Below, piece by piece: positions 9,544 through 18,925 of a stretch of 64,000 nt of DNA (position 1 is its first letter; each line of letters starts with the position of its first letter). Below the pieces are notes generated by a model. It was not told the origin of the DNA. It made no database searches and saw nothing but the letters and a program-made list of their open reading frames with translations. Source of the DNA: Clostridia bacterium (lineage in GTDB: Bacteria; Bacillota; Clostridia; TANB77; CAG-508); contig JAFROW010000013.1 of assembly GCA_017429505.1 (NCBI GenBank), forward strand, positions 124,001 to 188,000, given 5' to 3'. The position numbers and the translations under genes were made by a program.

Positions 9544-10641
9544 CTATGATGGAAATCTAATTCTAATCTTTCCCTTAAATTTTACTTCTTTTGTTCCAAA
9601 ATATCCAGTAATATCTGCCATATATTCTTTATTATTTTCAATATTATTATTCATCTCTTGAAAATACCAATAGACAAATGATGCCTCATCATGTTCTGGA
9701 GGCACTCCATTAAACATTTCAACTCCATCTAATTTTAAAATAACTCTATCTGCATAGGCTGTTATATATTCATTATTTTCAAAATGTTTAAATGAAATAT
9801 AATAATTATAATCATGTTGATCAGTTCCTATATCTATTATATATTCATCTAGATTTTGTATATTTATTGACTTCTCGACTTTTTTATATGGAGTAGCTAA
9901 AAAGTCACATAATGTTGCAGTATAATTTCCTGTTTCTCTTATTAGCATCCTACTGTATTTAGCTGACCAAACATATCCCAGATCTGTGCCTTCTGATGTT
10001 ATTTTAAATGCTCCATTTAATAATCCTGAGATAATTTGTTGTTTTTGTGCACTGTTAAACGAAGACAACATAGATTGATAATCACTTATTTCACTTTCTA
10101 TTTGCTCTTCTGTGTCTCCCTCTTCTTCAAAAGAATCTCTCAAAAATAGTAAATAATTATCTAAAACTGTTTGTTTTTGTTCTTCAGTTAAAGAATCTGC
10201 ATTTGCAACTGTACTTTGTTTAAAATCTGCCCAAAGATATCCATCTTGATATTTAAGTGTAAAAGGAGTATCTTCTGCTTTTGTTACATTTCCATTCGTA
10301 TCTATTGTAAACTCTTGCTCTCCTAAAGTAACTGTTAAAGGTAAACTATTTCCCATAGAAGTTGCACCTATTTTTTCTAAATTCGTTTTTAATGTTGCGA
10401 CATCTATATTTCCATCTTTTCCATAGCTTCCCATTACCTCTATTTTTATTTGTTCTTCTCTATTTTTATTTTCTGTTTGTGTTTTAGCTTCTATTGCTCT
10501 TGATAAAATTGAATTATCTCCAGTTAACATAGTTATAGAAATTCCAGCCAAAATCAAAAGGACGATGATTGTAATAACTAATGCGATTAAAGTTATACCT
10601 TTTTTACTTTTTATATTATTTTTAATTTTTTTATTTAACAT
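9544..10641 (-). CDS. Type IV pilin-like secreted protein
   Basis: This 365-residue protein begins with a basic leader and KKGITLIALVITI, then a hydrophobic helix and MLTGDNSILSRA, the same N-terminal block as the interrupted gene at 43607-47265. The shared block extends to about residue 115 (EEQIKIEVMGS, DVATLKTNLEKIGA). The rest, about residues 125-365, is a different soluble domain that I do not recognise. It is presumably processed by a prepilin peptidase and exposed at the surface. A ribosome site (GGGAGGAA) lies upstream of the ATG at 10641. The gene stands alone, with a hairpin about 120 bp past its stop. Confidence 0.75.
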   Translation of the reverse strand: MLNKKIKNNIKSKKGITLIALVITIIVLLILAGISITMLTGDNSILSRAIEAKTQTENKNREEQIKIEVMGSYGKDGNIDVATLKTNLEKIGATSMGNSLPLTVTLGEQEFTIDTNGNVTKAEDTPFTLKYQDGYLWADFKQSTVANADSLTEEQKQTVLDNYLLFLRDSFEEEGDTEEQIESEISDYQSMLSSFNSAQKQQIISGLLNGAFKITSEGTDLGYVWSAKYSRMLIRETGNYTATLCDFLATPYKKVEKSINIQNLDEYIIDIGTDQHDYNYYISFKHFENNEYITAYADRVILKLDGVEMFNGVPPEHDEASFVYWYFQEMNNNIENNKEYMADITGYFGTKEVKFKGKIRIRFPS

Positions 10642-10826
10642 TTTATTCCTCCCAATAAAAATTTATTTATTATATTTAATTAATTTGCATTATTATATTT
10701 TAATTAGAAGTTCATCCATCTCTTATAAAATTAGTTTTTAAAAATGTCGATATATATACTCTTTCAAGTCTTTCAGAGATTTTATGTTTGTAACCATATC
10801 TTTTGTTTCTCCATGTTTTGTTATCT

Positions 10827-11207
10827 TTATTCCACTTCTTTTTTCCATAATCCATGTTTATTACAATAACCATAAAGAACTGAACCTTTAATATATGGAA
10901 ATCTTGTTTCTGTATCTTGTCCTGGGTGAAGTCGTACTCTTGTAGTTCTATCTTCAGATACCTGTGCAATCCACATAATGTAATGTTTTTCCTCCATTGG
11001 ATGTTCTACCTCTCCAACTTTAACAACAATTTCATTTCCATCTATTTCATATACAGGAACATGCTTTTCTGTTACAGCATCTGTAGAATTAGCATGTAAT
11101 AATTCCATCTCTTCACCACAACATTTTATATTTTCACTATTTCCGTGAATTAAACCAATTACATTTTGACACTTTTTACATTTATAAAATCTAACATTCT
11201 CTTTCAT
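10827..11207 (-). CDS. dfx: Desulfoferrodoxin (superoxide reductase)
   Basis: The 126-residue protein has both iron centres of class I desulfoferrodoxin. Centre I is a rubredoxin-like knot, with CKKC near the N-terminus and CC about 20 residues later. Centre II has ligands in EKHVP, VEHPMEEKHYIMW and the C-terminal CNKHGLW. It reduces superoxide to hydrogen peroxide without producing oxygen, a cytoplasmic defence typical of anaerobes. I choose the ATG at 11207, which follows AAAGGA at a 10-bp spacing; a TTG at 11216 is too close to that site. A 174-bp palindrome lies just upstream. Confidence 0.93.
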   Translation of the reverse strand: MKENVRFYKCKKCQNVIGLIHGNSENIKCCGEEMELLHANSTDAVTEKHVPVYEIDGNEIVVKVGEVEHPMEEKHYIMWIAQVSEDRTTRVRLHPGQDTETRFPYIKGSVLYGYCNKHGLWKKEVE

Positions 11208-11285
11208 ATAAATCAAATCCTTTCTTAATTCATTATCTTAAATCAAATTATGATTCCCTATTAGTTGAATTTTTTTAATTAACTG

Positions 11286-11459
11286 AATTTAATAATATTT
11301 TGAGAAATAATCTTTTTTAACTGAGTAGCTTAGAAATTTTTATTAATTTTGCAAGGGAATCTCAAAAACTTGTTCTTTGAGGGTGCTTGCAAAATTCATT
11401 AAAATTTCTTAGTGTTAAACGAAAGTTAGCAAAGATTATTTGAAAAATATTATTAAATT
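11286..11459. repeat. Long palindromic element, copy 1
   Basis: The outer arms AATTTAATAATATTTT and their exact complement lie 174 bp apart end to end. Inside, the arms remain similar, down to TTTTGCAAG on one side and CTTGCAAAA on the other. A second copy is at 13913-14098. Both sit in gaps just upstream of a minus-strand gene (dfx here, ctpA there). Each could fold into a long hairpin RNA or be a MITE-like element. Confidence 0.7.
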
Positions 11460-11482
11460 TAAATTACATGAATTATTCAAAT

Positions 11483-12121
11483 CTACATATCTTTAAGCAA
11501 ATCTTTTCCACCTTTAATATAATCCCAACCTGAAAATATTGCTGCTATTACAGATATACTCATAAGTACTGTAACTGCGATATTTAGAATAAACTGAGGA
11601 GTATTCATATATATTCCTGCAGATGAAACCATTTGCTCTGCTTCGTTTCCAACTCTAAATATAAATTTTCCAAAACCAAATTTGTCTATAAACGCTAAAA
11701 TTATTGCAACCATTTGTGTTGCTGTTTTTATTTTACCCCAAATTGAAGCTGCTATAACTTTTCCGCCTTGTTCTACTGCGATTAGTCTATATCCTGAAAC
11801 AACAAACTCTCTAAATAAAACAATTATAGGAATCCATGCAGGAAGTTTGTTCATTTCAACTAGCATTACCATTGCAGCTAGCACTAAAATTTTGTCAGCA
11901 ATTGGATCTAAGAACTTTCCAAAATTTGTAACCATATTTCTACTTCTTGCAATACTTCCATCTAACTTATCTGTAATTGAAGCAATTATAAATATTGCGT
12001 CAATTATAAGCCATGAAACAGGTATTCCTAAAAATTGACCTTGTATATTTAAATATGGAATTATAACCATTATAGGTACTAGAATTATTCTAAATACTGT
12101 TAGTTTATTTGGTAAGTTCAT
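11483..12121 (-). CDS. pgsA: CDP-diacylglycerol-glycerol-3-phosphate 3-phosphatidyltransferase
   Basis: This 212-residue membrane protein has the CDP-alcohol phosphatidyltransferase signature D-G-x2-A-R-x8-G-x3-D-x3-D, seen as DKLDGSIARSR...GKFLDPIADK near residues 48-72. Several hydrophobic segments follow. It makes phosphatidylglycerol phosphate, the first committed step to phosphatidylglycerol and cardiolipin. The N-terminus MNLPNKLTVFRIILVP is typical. The length is slightly longer than the usual 180-190 residues because of a hydrophilic stretch around residues 150-180. It lies downstream of a small unknown gene and the ctpA operon. Confidence 0.93.
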   Translation of the reverse strand: MNLPNKLTVFRIILVPIMVIIPYLNIQGQFLGIPVSWLIIDAIFIIASITDKLDGSIARSRNMVTNFGKFLDPIADKILVLAAMVMLVEMNKLPAWIPIIVLFREFVVSGYRLIAVEQGGKVIAASIWGKIKTATQMVAIILAFIDKFGFGKFIFRVGNEAEQMVSSAGIYMNTPQFILNIAVTVLMSISVIAAIFSGWDYIKGGKDLLKDM

Positions 12122-12258
12122 ATTCTCGTTTCCTTTCTTTTAAAACGCAAAACTTGATAAAACAACTTGTTACAAATTATTTTTTTATTTCTCGCCTTCT
12201 ATAATTTTTTTAGTATATGTTATCTTTCATCTCCACTTTGTATTTTTTTCTTAGCTTC

Positions 12259-12543
12259 TTACTCTTTAAATTTCATAAATCTAGTGTAATTTTGAGGAAA
12301 TCCGTTCTCTAATATTCGCCACTCATCGTCTAGCTCTGGTATTTCTAGTCTTTCATCTTTATTGTTAAATCTACCTCTTTTAATAAGTATATCTGTACCT
12401 TCAAGAGTCATAATTATCTTGTAACCAAAAAAACCTGCTTTATTTGCATCATTTACAAATTCTCTAATTTTTTCCTTGTTTTCAAATTTATACATTTTTT
12501 CTTTATTCTCCATATCTGTTAAATATACTCTAAAATCACTCAT
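12259..12543 (-). CDS. Hypothetical small protein
   Basis: I do not recognise this 94-residue protein. It is soluble, charged and begins MSDFRVYLTDMENKEKMYKF, with a C-terminal part rich in aromatic residues (DEWRILENGFPQNYTRFM). I choose the ATG at 12543 because GGAAG lies 10 bp upstream; the longer reading from 12606 would add 21 residues without a good site. It lies between ctpA and pgsA on the same strand. Confidence 0.55.
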   Translation of the reverse strand: MSDFRVYLTDMENKEKMYKFENKEKIREFVNDANKAGFFGYKIIMTLEGTDILIKRGRFNNKDERLEIPELDDEWRILENGFPQNYTRFMKFKE

Positions 12544-12642
12544 TTTAACAATACTTCCTTTCTTTTTTTGAATACACATATAGTTATAAAAAATTTTCTC
12601 TTTCAAACTATATATTTCAAATTATTTATTAATAATAAATTT

Positions 12643-13884
12643 TTATTTACTCAATTCCTCGATTGCCCTATTAAGTTGTGTATCATCACTTTCTTTTACA
12701 GCATAAATACTTTTTACTGAATCAGGCAATTTAACTTCAATATTTGGTTTTATACCTTTTTCGTTTATTTCTGTACCATTTGGTGTAAAATACTCTGCTG
12801 TTGTGATCTTAAGTCCACTTCCATCTAATAAAGTAAGTACTGTTTGAATTACGCCTTTTCCATAAGTTTTTGTTCCAATTATTGTTGCTCTTTCATTGTC
12901 TTTTAGAGCTGCAGTTAAAATCTCTGAAGCACTTGCTGTGTTTTCGTTTGTAAGTACAATAAGTGGCATTTCATATATTTTTTTAGTTTTAGATTTTGTT
13001 ATTTCTTCTTTTTCTTTATTATCTTTTGTTGTCATTATTGTTTTGTCTTTATCTAAAAATAAATCCGCAATATCTGTTGATTCATCAACTATTCCGCCAC
13101 CATTATTTCTTAAATCAAGAATTAATGATTTTGCTCCTTTTGAAATTAAATCATCTAATTTTTCTTTTAATTTTTTTGATGAATCTGTATCAAAACTTGG
13201 CAATTTAACATATCCAATATTTTCTTTTAAAATTTTTGAGCTTATTGGGTTTGTTTCGATTTTTTCTCTTGTTATTTCATACTCTTGCTCTTTGCCATCT
13301 CTTTCTATTACAATTTTAACTTTTGTTCCTGCTTCTCCTTTTATATTGTCTGCAATTATGTCAAAATCATCATATCCATATTCTTTTCCATCAACTCTTA
13401 AAATAACGTCTCCTGACTTTATTCCTGCTTTTTCTGCAGGGCTATCAGGAATTGGATAATAAACTACTATCTTTTGAGAATCTTCATCTGCTATCATATA
13501 TATACCAATTCCAACAAAACTTCCTGTAATATTTTCTGTAAATTCTTTTAATTCTTGTTTTGGTATATATTCTGTATACTTGTCTCCTAGACCCTTAACA
13601 TATCCTTCTACTGCACCATCTTTTAATTTTTTCTCGTCTATTTTTTCTTTCCATAAATAGTTCTTGTCTATAACTGATTTTATTCTATCTAAATATGTGT
13701 CTATATCAGCATTCTCTGTTGATGAAGTATCTCGTGTTATTAACGTATAGGCAGGATTTTTTGTAAAATATGTATAAAGTGAAAGTGATGTAATCATAAA
13801 AGTTATAAATGATGTTAAAACTATAAGCATCACAATTTTATATATTTTTTCAGCTGTTTTTTCATGCTTTTCGTTCATTCCCAA
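12643..13884 (-). CDS. ctpA: C-terminal processing peptidase, S41 family
   Basis: This 413-residue protein has one N-terminal membrane segment (about residues 16-38), a PDZ domain (about 112-190, GIGIYM...SPAEKAGIKSGDVILRVDG), and an S41 protease domain. The catalytic serine is in ENTASASEIL near residue 318 and the lysine in TYGKGVIQT near residue 343, the Ser-Lys dyad of Ctp/Tsp proteases. Members process or degrade exported proteins. It closes a four-gene run, ftsE-ftsX-M23 hydrolase-ctpA, an arrangement also seen around ftsEX in Bacillus-type genomes. This suggests it may control the hydrolase or another wall protein. A second copy of a long palindrome lies in its upstream gap. Confidence 0.92.
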   Translation of the reverse strand: MGMNEKHEKTAEKIYKIVMLIVLTSFITFMITSLSLYTYFTKNPAYTLITRDTSSTENADIDTYLDRIKSVIDKNYLWKEKIDEKKLKDGAVEGYVKGLGDKYTEYIPKQELKEFTENITGSFVGIGIYMIADEDSQKIVVYYPIPDSPAEKAGIKSGDVILRVDGKEYGYDDFDIIADNIKGEAGTKVKIVIERDGKEQEYEITREKIETNPISSKILKENIGYVKLPSFDTDSSKKLKEKLDDLISKGAKSLILDLRNNGGGIVDESTDIADLFLDKDKTIMTTKDNKEKEEITKSKTKKIYEMPLIVLTNENTASASEILTAALKDNERATIIGTKTYGKGVIQTVLTLLDGSGLKITTAEYFTPNGTEINEKGIKPNIEVKLPDSVKSIYAVKESDDTQLNRAIEELSK

Positions 13885-13912
13885 TTCTTCCTTTCTCTAA
13901 AATTATTTATTT

Positions 13913-14098
13913 AATTTAATATATAAATATTTTGAAAAATAATCTTATTTTACTGAATAACTTAAAAATTCTTAATAATTTTGCAAGGGAATCTAAAAAC
14001 AAAATTTTTTTAGGGTGCTTGCAAAATTAATTAGAATTTTTTTTAGTGTTAAATGAAAGTTCCATAAGATTATTTGAAAAATATTTAAATATTAAATT
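13913..14098. repeat. Long palindromic element, copy 2
   Basis: The outer arms begin AATTTAATATATAAATATTTT-like and are matched with one mismatch at the other end. The interior shares with copy 1 (11286-11459) the blocks TTTTGCAAGGGAATCT, AGGGTGCTTGCAAAATT and GATTATTTGAAAAATATT. It fills the gap between the M23 gene and ctpA. Confidence 0.7.
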
Positions 14099-14119
14099 AG
14101 CTTATGTACTAAATTTTAG

Positions 14120-15358
14120 CTATGGCAAATAGTTCATTGGATTTACGCAATTTGCATATCTAGGTCCTGGTGTTCTTATTTCGAAGTGTAAGTGTGCTCC
14201 GTAAGCATTTCCTGTTTGTCCAGCTTTCATTACTTGCTGTCCTTTTGTAACATGTTGTCCTGCGCTTACTATTACACTTGAAGCATGTGCATAAAAACTA
14301 TATATATTATTTCCATGATAAATTTCTACATAATTACCATAAGCTCTATTATAGCCTGTGTCTACGACCTGCCCATCTCCAACAGAATATACTGGAGTTC
14401 CACTAGGGACTGGGAAATCGACTCCTGTGTGATGTCCTGAACTCCATGCTCTTCCTGCTACTCCATATCCTGTTCCTACATGATGGTTTGTAACAGGATA
14501 TCCGAACCCATAATTGCTTGAGCCTCCGCCTGAATAACTACTTGTGCTTCCACTTGAGCTTGAAGATGAGCTATTATTAGTAGCTGCCGCTGCTCTTTTT
14601 CTTGCTTGTTCTTCATCATATTGTCTTTGTAGTTCTATAATTTTTTTGTTTATACTTTGCTCATGTGATGCAAGTTCACTTAATTCTGCTTCTAATTTCT
14701 TTTCGTCCTCAGAAAGATCTTTAACATAATCTTCTTTAGCTTTTTTCATTACTTTAAGTCCTTGTTGCTTAGACTCTAGTGTAGTCTTAGAATTACTTAG
14801 TTCTTTTTTATTTGTTTCTAATTCTGTTTTTTCTTTTTCTATTTTTTGTTTATGTGCTTCTAGTTGTTCTAGCATCTTTGTATCATAATCAGCAACTTCA
14901 GATACTAAATAATAACTAGAAATAAAGTCAACTAAAGTAGCAGAAGAAAGCAAGAAATCCAAATATGATGTTTCTCCAGTTTTATACATAGCAACAAGCC
15001 TTGCATCTAAAGCTTTTTGCTCTTTTGCATATTCTTCTTCATCTTCTTTAATTTGTTTTTCATTTTCTGTTATTTTGTTTTGTAAAGTGCCTATTTTTCC
15101 ATTTAATTCGTCAATCTCCATTTGATAATCTGAAATTTGTGTAATTAATTTTTGAACTTGACTTAAAGCATCTTCTTTTTCTTTAGATATTTCATCAATT
15201 TTCTTTTCTGTAGATGTTATTTTGTTTTGTACATTACTCTTCTCACTTTTTAAATCGCCCATATTTGCAGCCATACTTATATTGCTATATGCTACTAATA
15301 TTGAAATTATTATAAAAATAATTAAACTTTTTAAAAACTTTTTCATACTTTTTCTCAC
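14120..15358 (-). CDS. Secreted M23 peptidoglycan hydrolase with coiled coil (EnvC/PcsB-like)
   Basis: The 412-residue protein has a signal peptide (cleavage likely after SMA near residue 30), long coiled-coil segments to about residue 255, a Ser/Gly-rich linker (about 258-285), and a C-terminal M23 LytM domain. Zinc ligands are visible as HTGVD near residue 311 and HLHFE near residue 387. The gene lies right after ftsX. Coiled-coil hydrolases partner with FtsEX in Firmicutes and proteobacteria (CwlO, PcsB, EnvC), so activation by FtsEX at the division site or side wall is likely. Here, unlike PcsB, the catalytic domain is M23, not CHAP. Confidence 0.9.
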   Translation of the reverse strand: MRKSMKKFLKSLIIFIIISILVAYSNISMAANMGDLKSEKSNVQNKITSTEKKIDEISKEKEDALSQVQKLITQISDYQMEIDELNGKIGTLQNKITENEKQIKEDEEEYAKEQKALDARLVAMYKTGETSYLDFLLSSATLVDFISSYYLVSEVADYDTKMLEQLEAHKQKIEKEKTELETNKKELSNSKTTLESKQQGLKVMKKAKEDYVKDLSEDEKKLEAELSELASHEQSINKKIIELQRQYDEEQARKRAAAATNNSSSSSSSGSTSSYSGGGSSNYGFGYPVTNHHVGTGYGVAGRAWSSGHHTGVDFPVPSGTPVYSVGDGQVVDTGYNRAYGNYVEIYHGNNIYSFYAHASSVIVSAGQHVTKGQQVMKAGQTGNAYGAHLHFEIRTPGPRYANCVNPMNYLP

Positions 15359-15437
15359 TTTCTTTTCTTAAAATTTATCTTTTTTAGCATTGTATTTTGT
15401 TTCTTTGTTTCCACAATAAGTTTAGAAAGAATTGTTT

Positions 15438-16340
15438 TTAAACCTTAAGGTATTTTCTCATAGAAATTGTACTACCCAATACCCCAATTCCAATTCCTAA
15501 AACCAAATAAACTATAATAACTAAATTTACCATATCTGAAAAATGCAATAGTGTTAAGCCCATTTTTGAAATAAAATTTACAAATCCGTCATTTCCTACA
15601 GCAACTGAATATATAACTGCTAGAAGACCTGTTGATATAGCCCCTGCTATTACTCCAATTATCATACCTTCTACTGCGAAAGGCCATCTAATAAAACTAT
15701 TTGTTGCTCCAACATATTTCATAATTGAAATTTCTCTTCTCCTTGCATGTACTGTAAGTTTAATTGTATTAGCTATTATGAATATTGCAAATATTACTAA
15801 ACAAATTGAAATTACATAAGTTGCAATTCTTATTCCTTTAGCGATTTTTACAAGCGTTCCAATTGTTTCGTTACTGCTTTTGATTTCGTCAACATTTTCT
15901 AATTTTTTTATTTGTTCTTGAATACTTGAAGATTTACTTAAATCTGTAAGTGTAACAACATAAGATACCTGGAATATGCTTTCATCTCTTCCTTCTAGCA
16001 AGTATGCCTTTTCTCCAAATCTTTCTTTTATCTGCTGCAGAGCTTGTGCCTGTGATATAAAGTCTACTGTATTTACTCCATCTATTGAAAGTAATTCTTG
16101 TTTTAATTTTGAAATTTGTTCATCTGTCGAATCAAGTTTCATAAATACTTGTATTCCTTGTTCTGATTGAACTTGTCCTACAAAATGGTTTAAATTCTCT
16201 CCTATTACAAAAAATATCCCAAAAATAAGCATAGTTACACACATCATTCCAATTGATGTCATTGCTTGTTTTTTATTTTTAAATACATTTGAAAAACCTT
16301 CTCCTATTAAATATGTTAGTACATTATATCTCACTTTCAT
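15438..16340 (-). CDS. ftsX: Cell-division ABC transporter permease FtsX
   Basis: About 300 residues with the FtsX topology: one N-terminal membrane helix (near MTSIGMMCVTMLIFGIFF), an extracellular domain, then three C-terminal helices with the conserved TIKLTVHARRREISIMKYVG segment. I prefer the ATG at 16340, preceded by AAGGTGG, over the ATG at 16367. Either way the gene overlaps the end of ftsE, indicating translational coupling. FtsX carries the signal from the FtsE ATPase to an extracellular wall hydrolase, here probably the M23 protein encoded next. Confidence 0.93.
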   Translation of the reverse strand: MKVRYNVLTYLIGEGFSNVFKNKKQAMTSIGMMCVTMLIFGIFFVIGENLNHFVGQVQSEQGIQVFMKLDSTDEQISKLKQELLSIDGVNTVDFISQAQALQQIKERFGEKAYLLEGRDESIFQVSYVVTLTDLSKSSSIQEQIKKLENVDEIKSSNETIGTLVKIAKGIRIATYVISICLVIFAIFIIANTIKLTVHARRREISIMKYVGATNSFIRWPFAVEGMIIGVIAGAISTGLLAVIYSVAVGNDGFVNFISKMGLTLLHFSDMVNLVIIVYLVLGIGIGVLGSTISMRKYLKV

Positions 16341-17010
16341 ACCCACCTTTTTTATCATCTCTAACAATTCGACCTTTGTTTATTTCGATAACTCTTTTTC
16401 TCATTTGATCTACTATGTCTTTTGCATGTGTTGCAACAACAACTGTTGTTCCTCTTAAATTTATGTCATTTAATAAATTCATTATATCCCATGCTGTATC
16501 TGGATCTAAGTTACCTGTAGGCTCATCTGCAATAAGCATTGAAGGATTATTTACTAGAGCTCTAGCTAGTGCTACCCTTTGTTGTTCCCCTCCTGATAAC
16601 TCATTTGGATACATTTTGGCTTTTCCACTAAGTCCTACTAAAGACAATACCATTGGAACTTGTCTTCTAATATGTCTTGGTGTTGCTCTTACTATATACA
16701 TTGCATAAGCAACATTGTCATATACAGTCTTGTCTGGTAAAAGTCTAAAATCTTGGAACACAACTCCCATACTTCTTCTTAAATATGGTACTCTACTTTG
16801 TTTTAAAAATGTTGTATCTTTTCCATTTATAATAATGTTTCCTGATGTTGGCTCTTCTTCTTTTAAAATTAGTTTAATAAGTGTAGATTTTCCACTACCA
16901 GATGCTCCAACTAAAAAGCAAAATTCTCCTTTGTCTATCACAAAATTAGCATTCTTAACTGCCTCTACTCCTGTATCATATTTTTTTTGTACATTTCTAA
17001 ATTCTATCAT
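16324..17010 (-). CDS. ftsE: Cell-division ABC transporter ATP-binding protein FtsE
   Basis: A 228-residue ABC ATPase with Walker A GASGSGKST, Q-loop VFQDFRLL, signature LSGGEQQRVALARAL and Walker B MLIADEPTGNLD. The early MIEFRNVQKKYDTGVEAV and the spacing are typical of FtsE. It is the first gene of ftsE-ftsX-M23-ctpA and drives wall hydrolysis through FtsX. Its start follows a gap of about 140 bp after the transketolase gene. Confidence 0.95.
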   Translation of the reverse strand: MIEFRNVQKKYDTGVEAVKNANFVIDKGEFCFLVGASGSGKSTLIKLILKEEEPTSGNIIINGKDTTFLKQSRVPYLRRSMGVVFQDFRLLPDKTVYDNVAYAMYIVRATPRHIRRQVPMVLSLVGLSGKAKMYPNELSGGEQQRVALARALVNNPSMLIADEPTGNLDPDTAWDIMNLLNDINLRGTTVVVATHAKDIVDQMRKRVIEINKGRIVRDDKKGGYESEI

Positions 17011-17152
17011 CTTTAAGTTTTATCCTTTCACTTGAAAATACTAGTATCACTAATAAAGTTGCATAACATCTGTTTTACAAATCAATTCGCAACTTTTTAC
17101 AATTATATCATACCAATAATCAACATTTTTTTCAATACTTTTCGCAAAAAAT

Positions 17153-18064
17153 TTACAAAAATTTTGCAATTATAGCCTCTGAATCAATTCCAAAATGTTT
17201 TAAAAGTTCCTCTGCCTTTCCAGATTTACCAAACTTATCCTTTATACCCATTCTTTCTAATCTTGCTGGATGTTTTTCTGTTAGAACTTCAGAGATGCTA
17301 GATCCCATTCCTCCTAAGATACTATGGTCTTCAATTGAAATAAGTCTCTTTGTTTCTTTGGCACATTTTAAAATCATCTCTTCATCTAAAGGTTTAATCG
17401 TGTGAACATCTACAACTCTAACATCTATGCCTTTTTCCTTTAAAACTTTTTGTGCTTTTAAAGCTTCTGAAACAACAACTCCTGTAGCAAAGATTGTGGC
17501 ATCTTTACCTTCTCCTATTTGAACCATTTTTCCTATTTCAAATTTTTGATTTTCGTCATATATATCAGGAGTTGCAAGTCTACAAAGTCTCACATAGCAT
17601 GGTCCTTGTATTTTTGAAATTTCTTTAATTATCCATTTTGTTTGAACATCATCAGATGGGCAAAAAACTTTCATATTTGGCAAAACTCTCATCAAACTTA
17701 AATCTTCTAACATTTGATGTGTTGCACCATCTTCACCAACTGTAACTCCTGCGTGTGTTGCACAAATTTTTACATTTAAATTTGGATAACAAACACTGCT
17801 TCTAATTTGGTCATAAGTTCTTCCTGCTGCAAATACAGCAAAAGTACTCGCATAAGGAATTTTTCCACATAGCGACATACCTGCAGCTGTTCCTATCATA
17901 TCTGCTTCTGCAATTCCAATGTCAAAAAATCTTTGCGGAAACTCTTTTGCAAACTCAATTGTTTTTGTTGCATTTGCTAAATCTGCATCCAAAACAACTA
18001 TCTTTTCATTTTCTTTTCCAAGCTCAACTAGAGCTTCTCCATAACTTTGTCTTGTAGCTTTCAT
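17153..18064 (-). CDS. Transketolase, C-terminal subunit
   Basis: This 303-residue protein covers the pyrimidine-binding and C-terminal domains of transketolase (GEALVELGKENEKIVVLDADL, then DIGIAEADMIGTAAGMS with the catalytic glutamate, and THAGVTVGEDGATHQ). Split transketolases of this length are common in Clostridia, where the N-terminal subunit is normally encoded immediately upstream. Here the upstream gene is a DUF5662 protein, and no N-terminal subunit is present in the window. The enzyme would transfer two-carbon units in the non-oxidative pentose phosphate pathway, together with a partner encoded elsewhere. Confidence 0.9.
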   Translation of the reverse strand: MKATRQSYGEALVELGKENEKIVVLDADLANATKTIEFAKEFPQRFFDIGIAEADMIGTAAGMSLCGKIPYASTFAVFAAGRTYDQIRSSVCYPNLNVKICATHAGVTVGEDGATHQMLEDLSLMRVLPNMKVFCPSDDVQTKWIIKEISKIQGPCYVRLCRLATPDIYDENQKFEIGKMVQIGEGKDATIFATGVVVSEALKAQKVLKEKGIDVRVVDVHTIKPLDEEMILKCAKETKRLISIEDHSILGGMGSSISEVLTEKHPARLERMGIKDKFGKSGKAEELLKHFGIDSEAIIAKFL

Positions 18065-18151
18065 AAAAAATCAACCTTTCTTTTTTATAAAATTAATTTT
18101 TTTACAAATCCCCATAAATTACATATCACAATTCTACTTGTGTCATATAAA

Positions 18152-18748
18152 TTATTTATTTACAATTTCCCATAGGCCTTTTTGCGCTTTATAAATATAT
18201 TTTGTTTTATCATCTATACAATGTTTTTTATATAAATGTTTCATATTCTTTTTATTTATTGTTTTTTCTATTCCATTTTCTTTAACTTGAAAATAAACTT
18301 CTGTTAAAAAATTATCTATTTTGGGATTTATAAGCACTATTTCTCTTTGCTTCATATAGTAGTTATATTGTAAATCTTGAGTCCAATTTTTTCCATTATA
18401 TACAATCCCTGCAGATAAATCGTCACACACTTTTTCAACTGCATATTTGTATGGTATTACAGGAACAATTGGATCAACATCATAATCTACCCAGTATTCT
18501 GGATGATGCTTATTTTTTCCTTTATGATGTAGCCATGCCTCTGAATAGCCTTTATCTTTTTTTGCTTCAGTTATTGGACTATTTACCCCTACATAATATT
18601 TTACTCCTTCCCAAAATTCGGTAGGTGAAAATTTTGATAAATCATGTACAAATCCTCTCCATGGTATCCCTGCTTTGCATGCTAATTTAAATACTATCCA
18701 TCTATGTTTTACTATTGTTTTTGTATGTCCTATTATGTTTTTTATCAT
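18152..18748 (-). CDS. DUF5662 family protein
   Basis: The 198-residue protein carries the pattern I associate with DUF5662: HRWIVFKLACKAG, then GFVHDLSKFSPTEF near residue 33, and AWLHHKGKNKHHPEYW near residue 71. The conserved histidines and aspartates (HD, HHxxNxHH) look like metal ligands, so an HD-like hydrolase fold is possible but unproven. No signal peptide is visible. It lies 87 bp upstream of the transketolase subunit gene on the same strand. Confidence 0.7.
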   Translation of the reverse strand: MIKNIIGHTKTIVKHRWIVFKLACKAGIPWRGFVHDLSKFSPTEFWEGVKYYVGVNSPITEAKKDKGYSEAWLHHKGKNKHHPEYWVDYDVDPIVPVIPYKYAVEKVCDDLSAGIVYNGKNWTQDLQYNYYMKQREIVLINPKIDNFLTEVYFQVKENGIEKTINKKNMKHLYKKHCIDDKTKYIYKAQKGLWEIVNK

Positions 18749-18882
18749 TTTTATTACCCACTTTCCTTTATATATTTAAACATATTTTCTTTAAGATTGC
18801 AACACTTTTATTGCTTTAAAAATTTAACTTTTTATTTTTTTGATTTCTCCGACAAATTTCGACAGACTTTGCAAAAATATTG

Positions 18883-18891
18883 TGATATAAT
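18883..18891 (+). promoter_or_regulatory. Extended -10 promoter
   Basis: TGATATAAT matches the TGnTATAAT extended -10 consensus. It lies about 35 bp upstream of a short plus-strand reading frame followed by a terminator. A -35 box is weak. Confidence 0.5.
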
Positions 18892-18925
18892 GTCATAGTC
18901 TTTTCTCTTAAAAGGTAGAGAGGAA

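Noticed and set aside
10712..10969. An 85-residue minus-strand frame
   Set aside because: It overlaps the desulfoferrodoxin gene in another frame and has low-complexity, frame-shadow composition.
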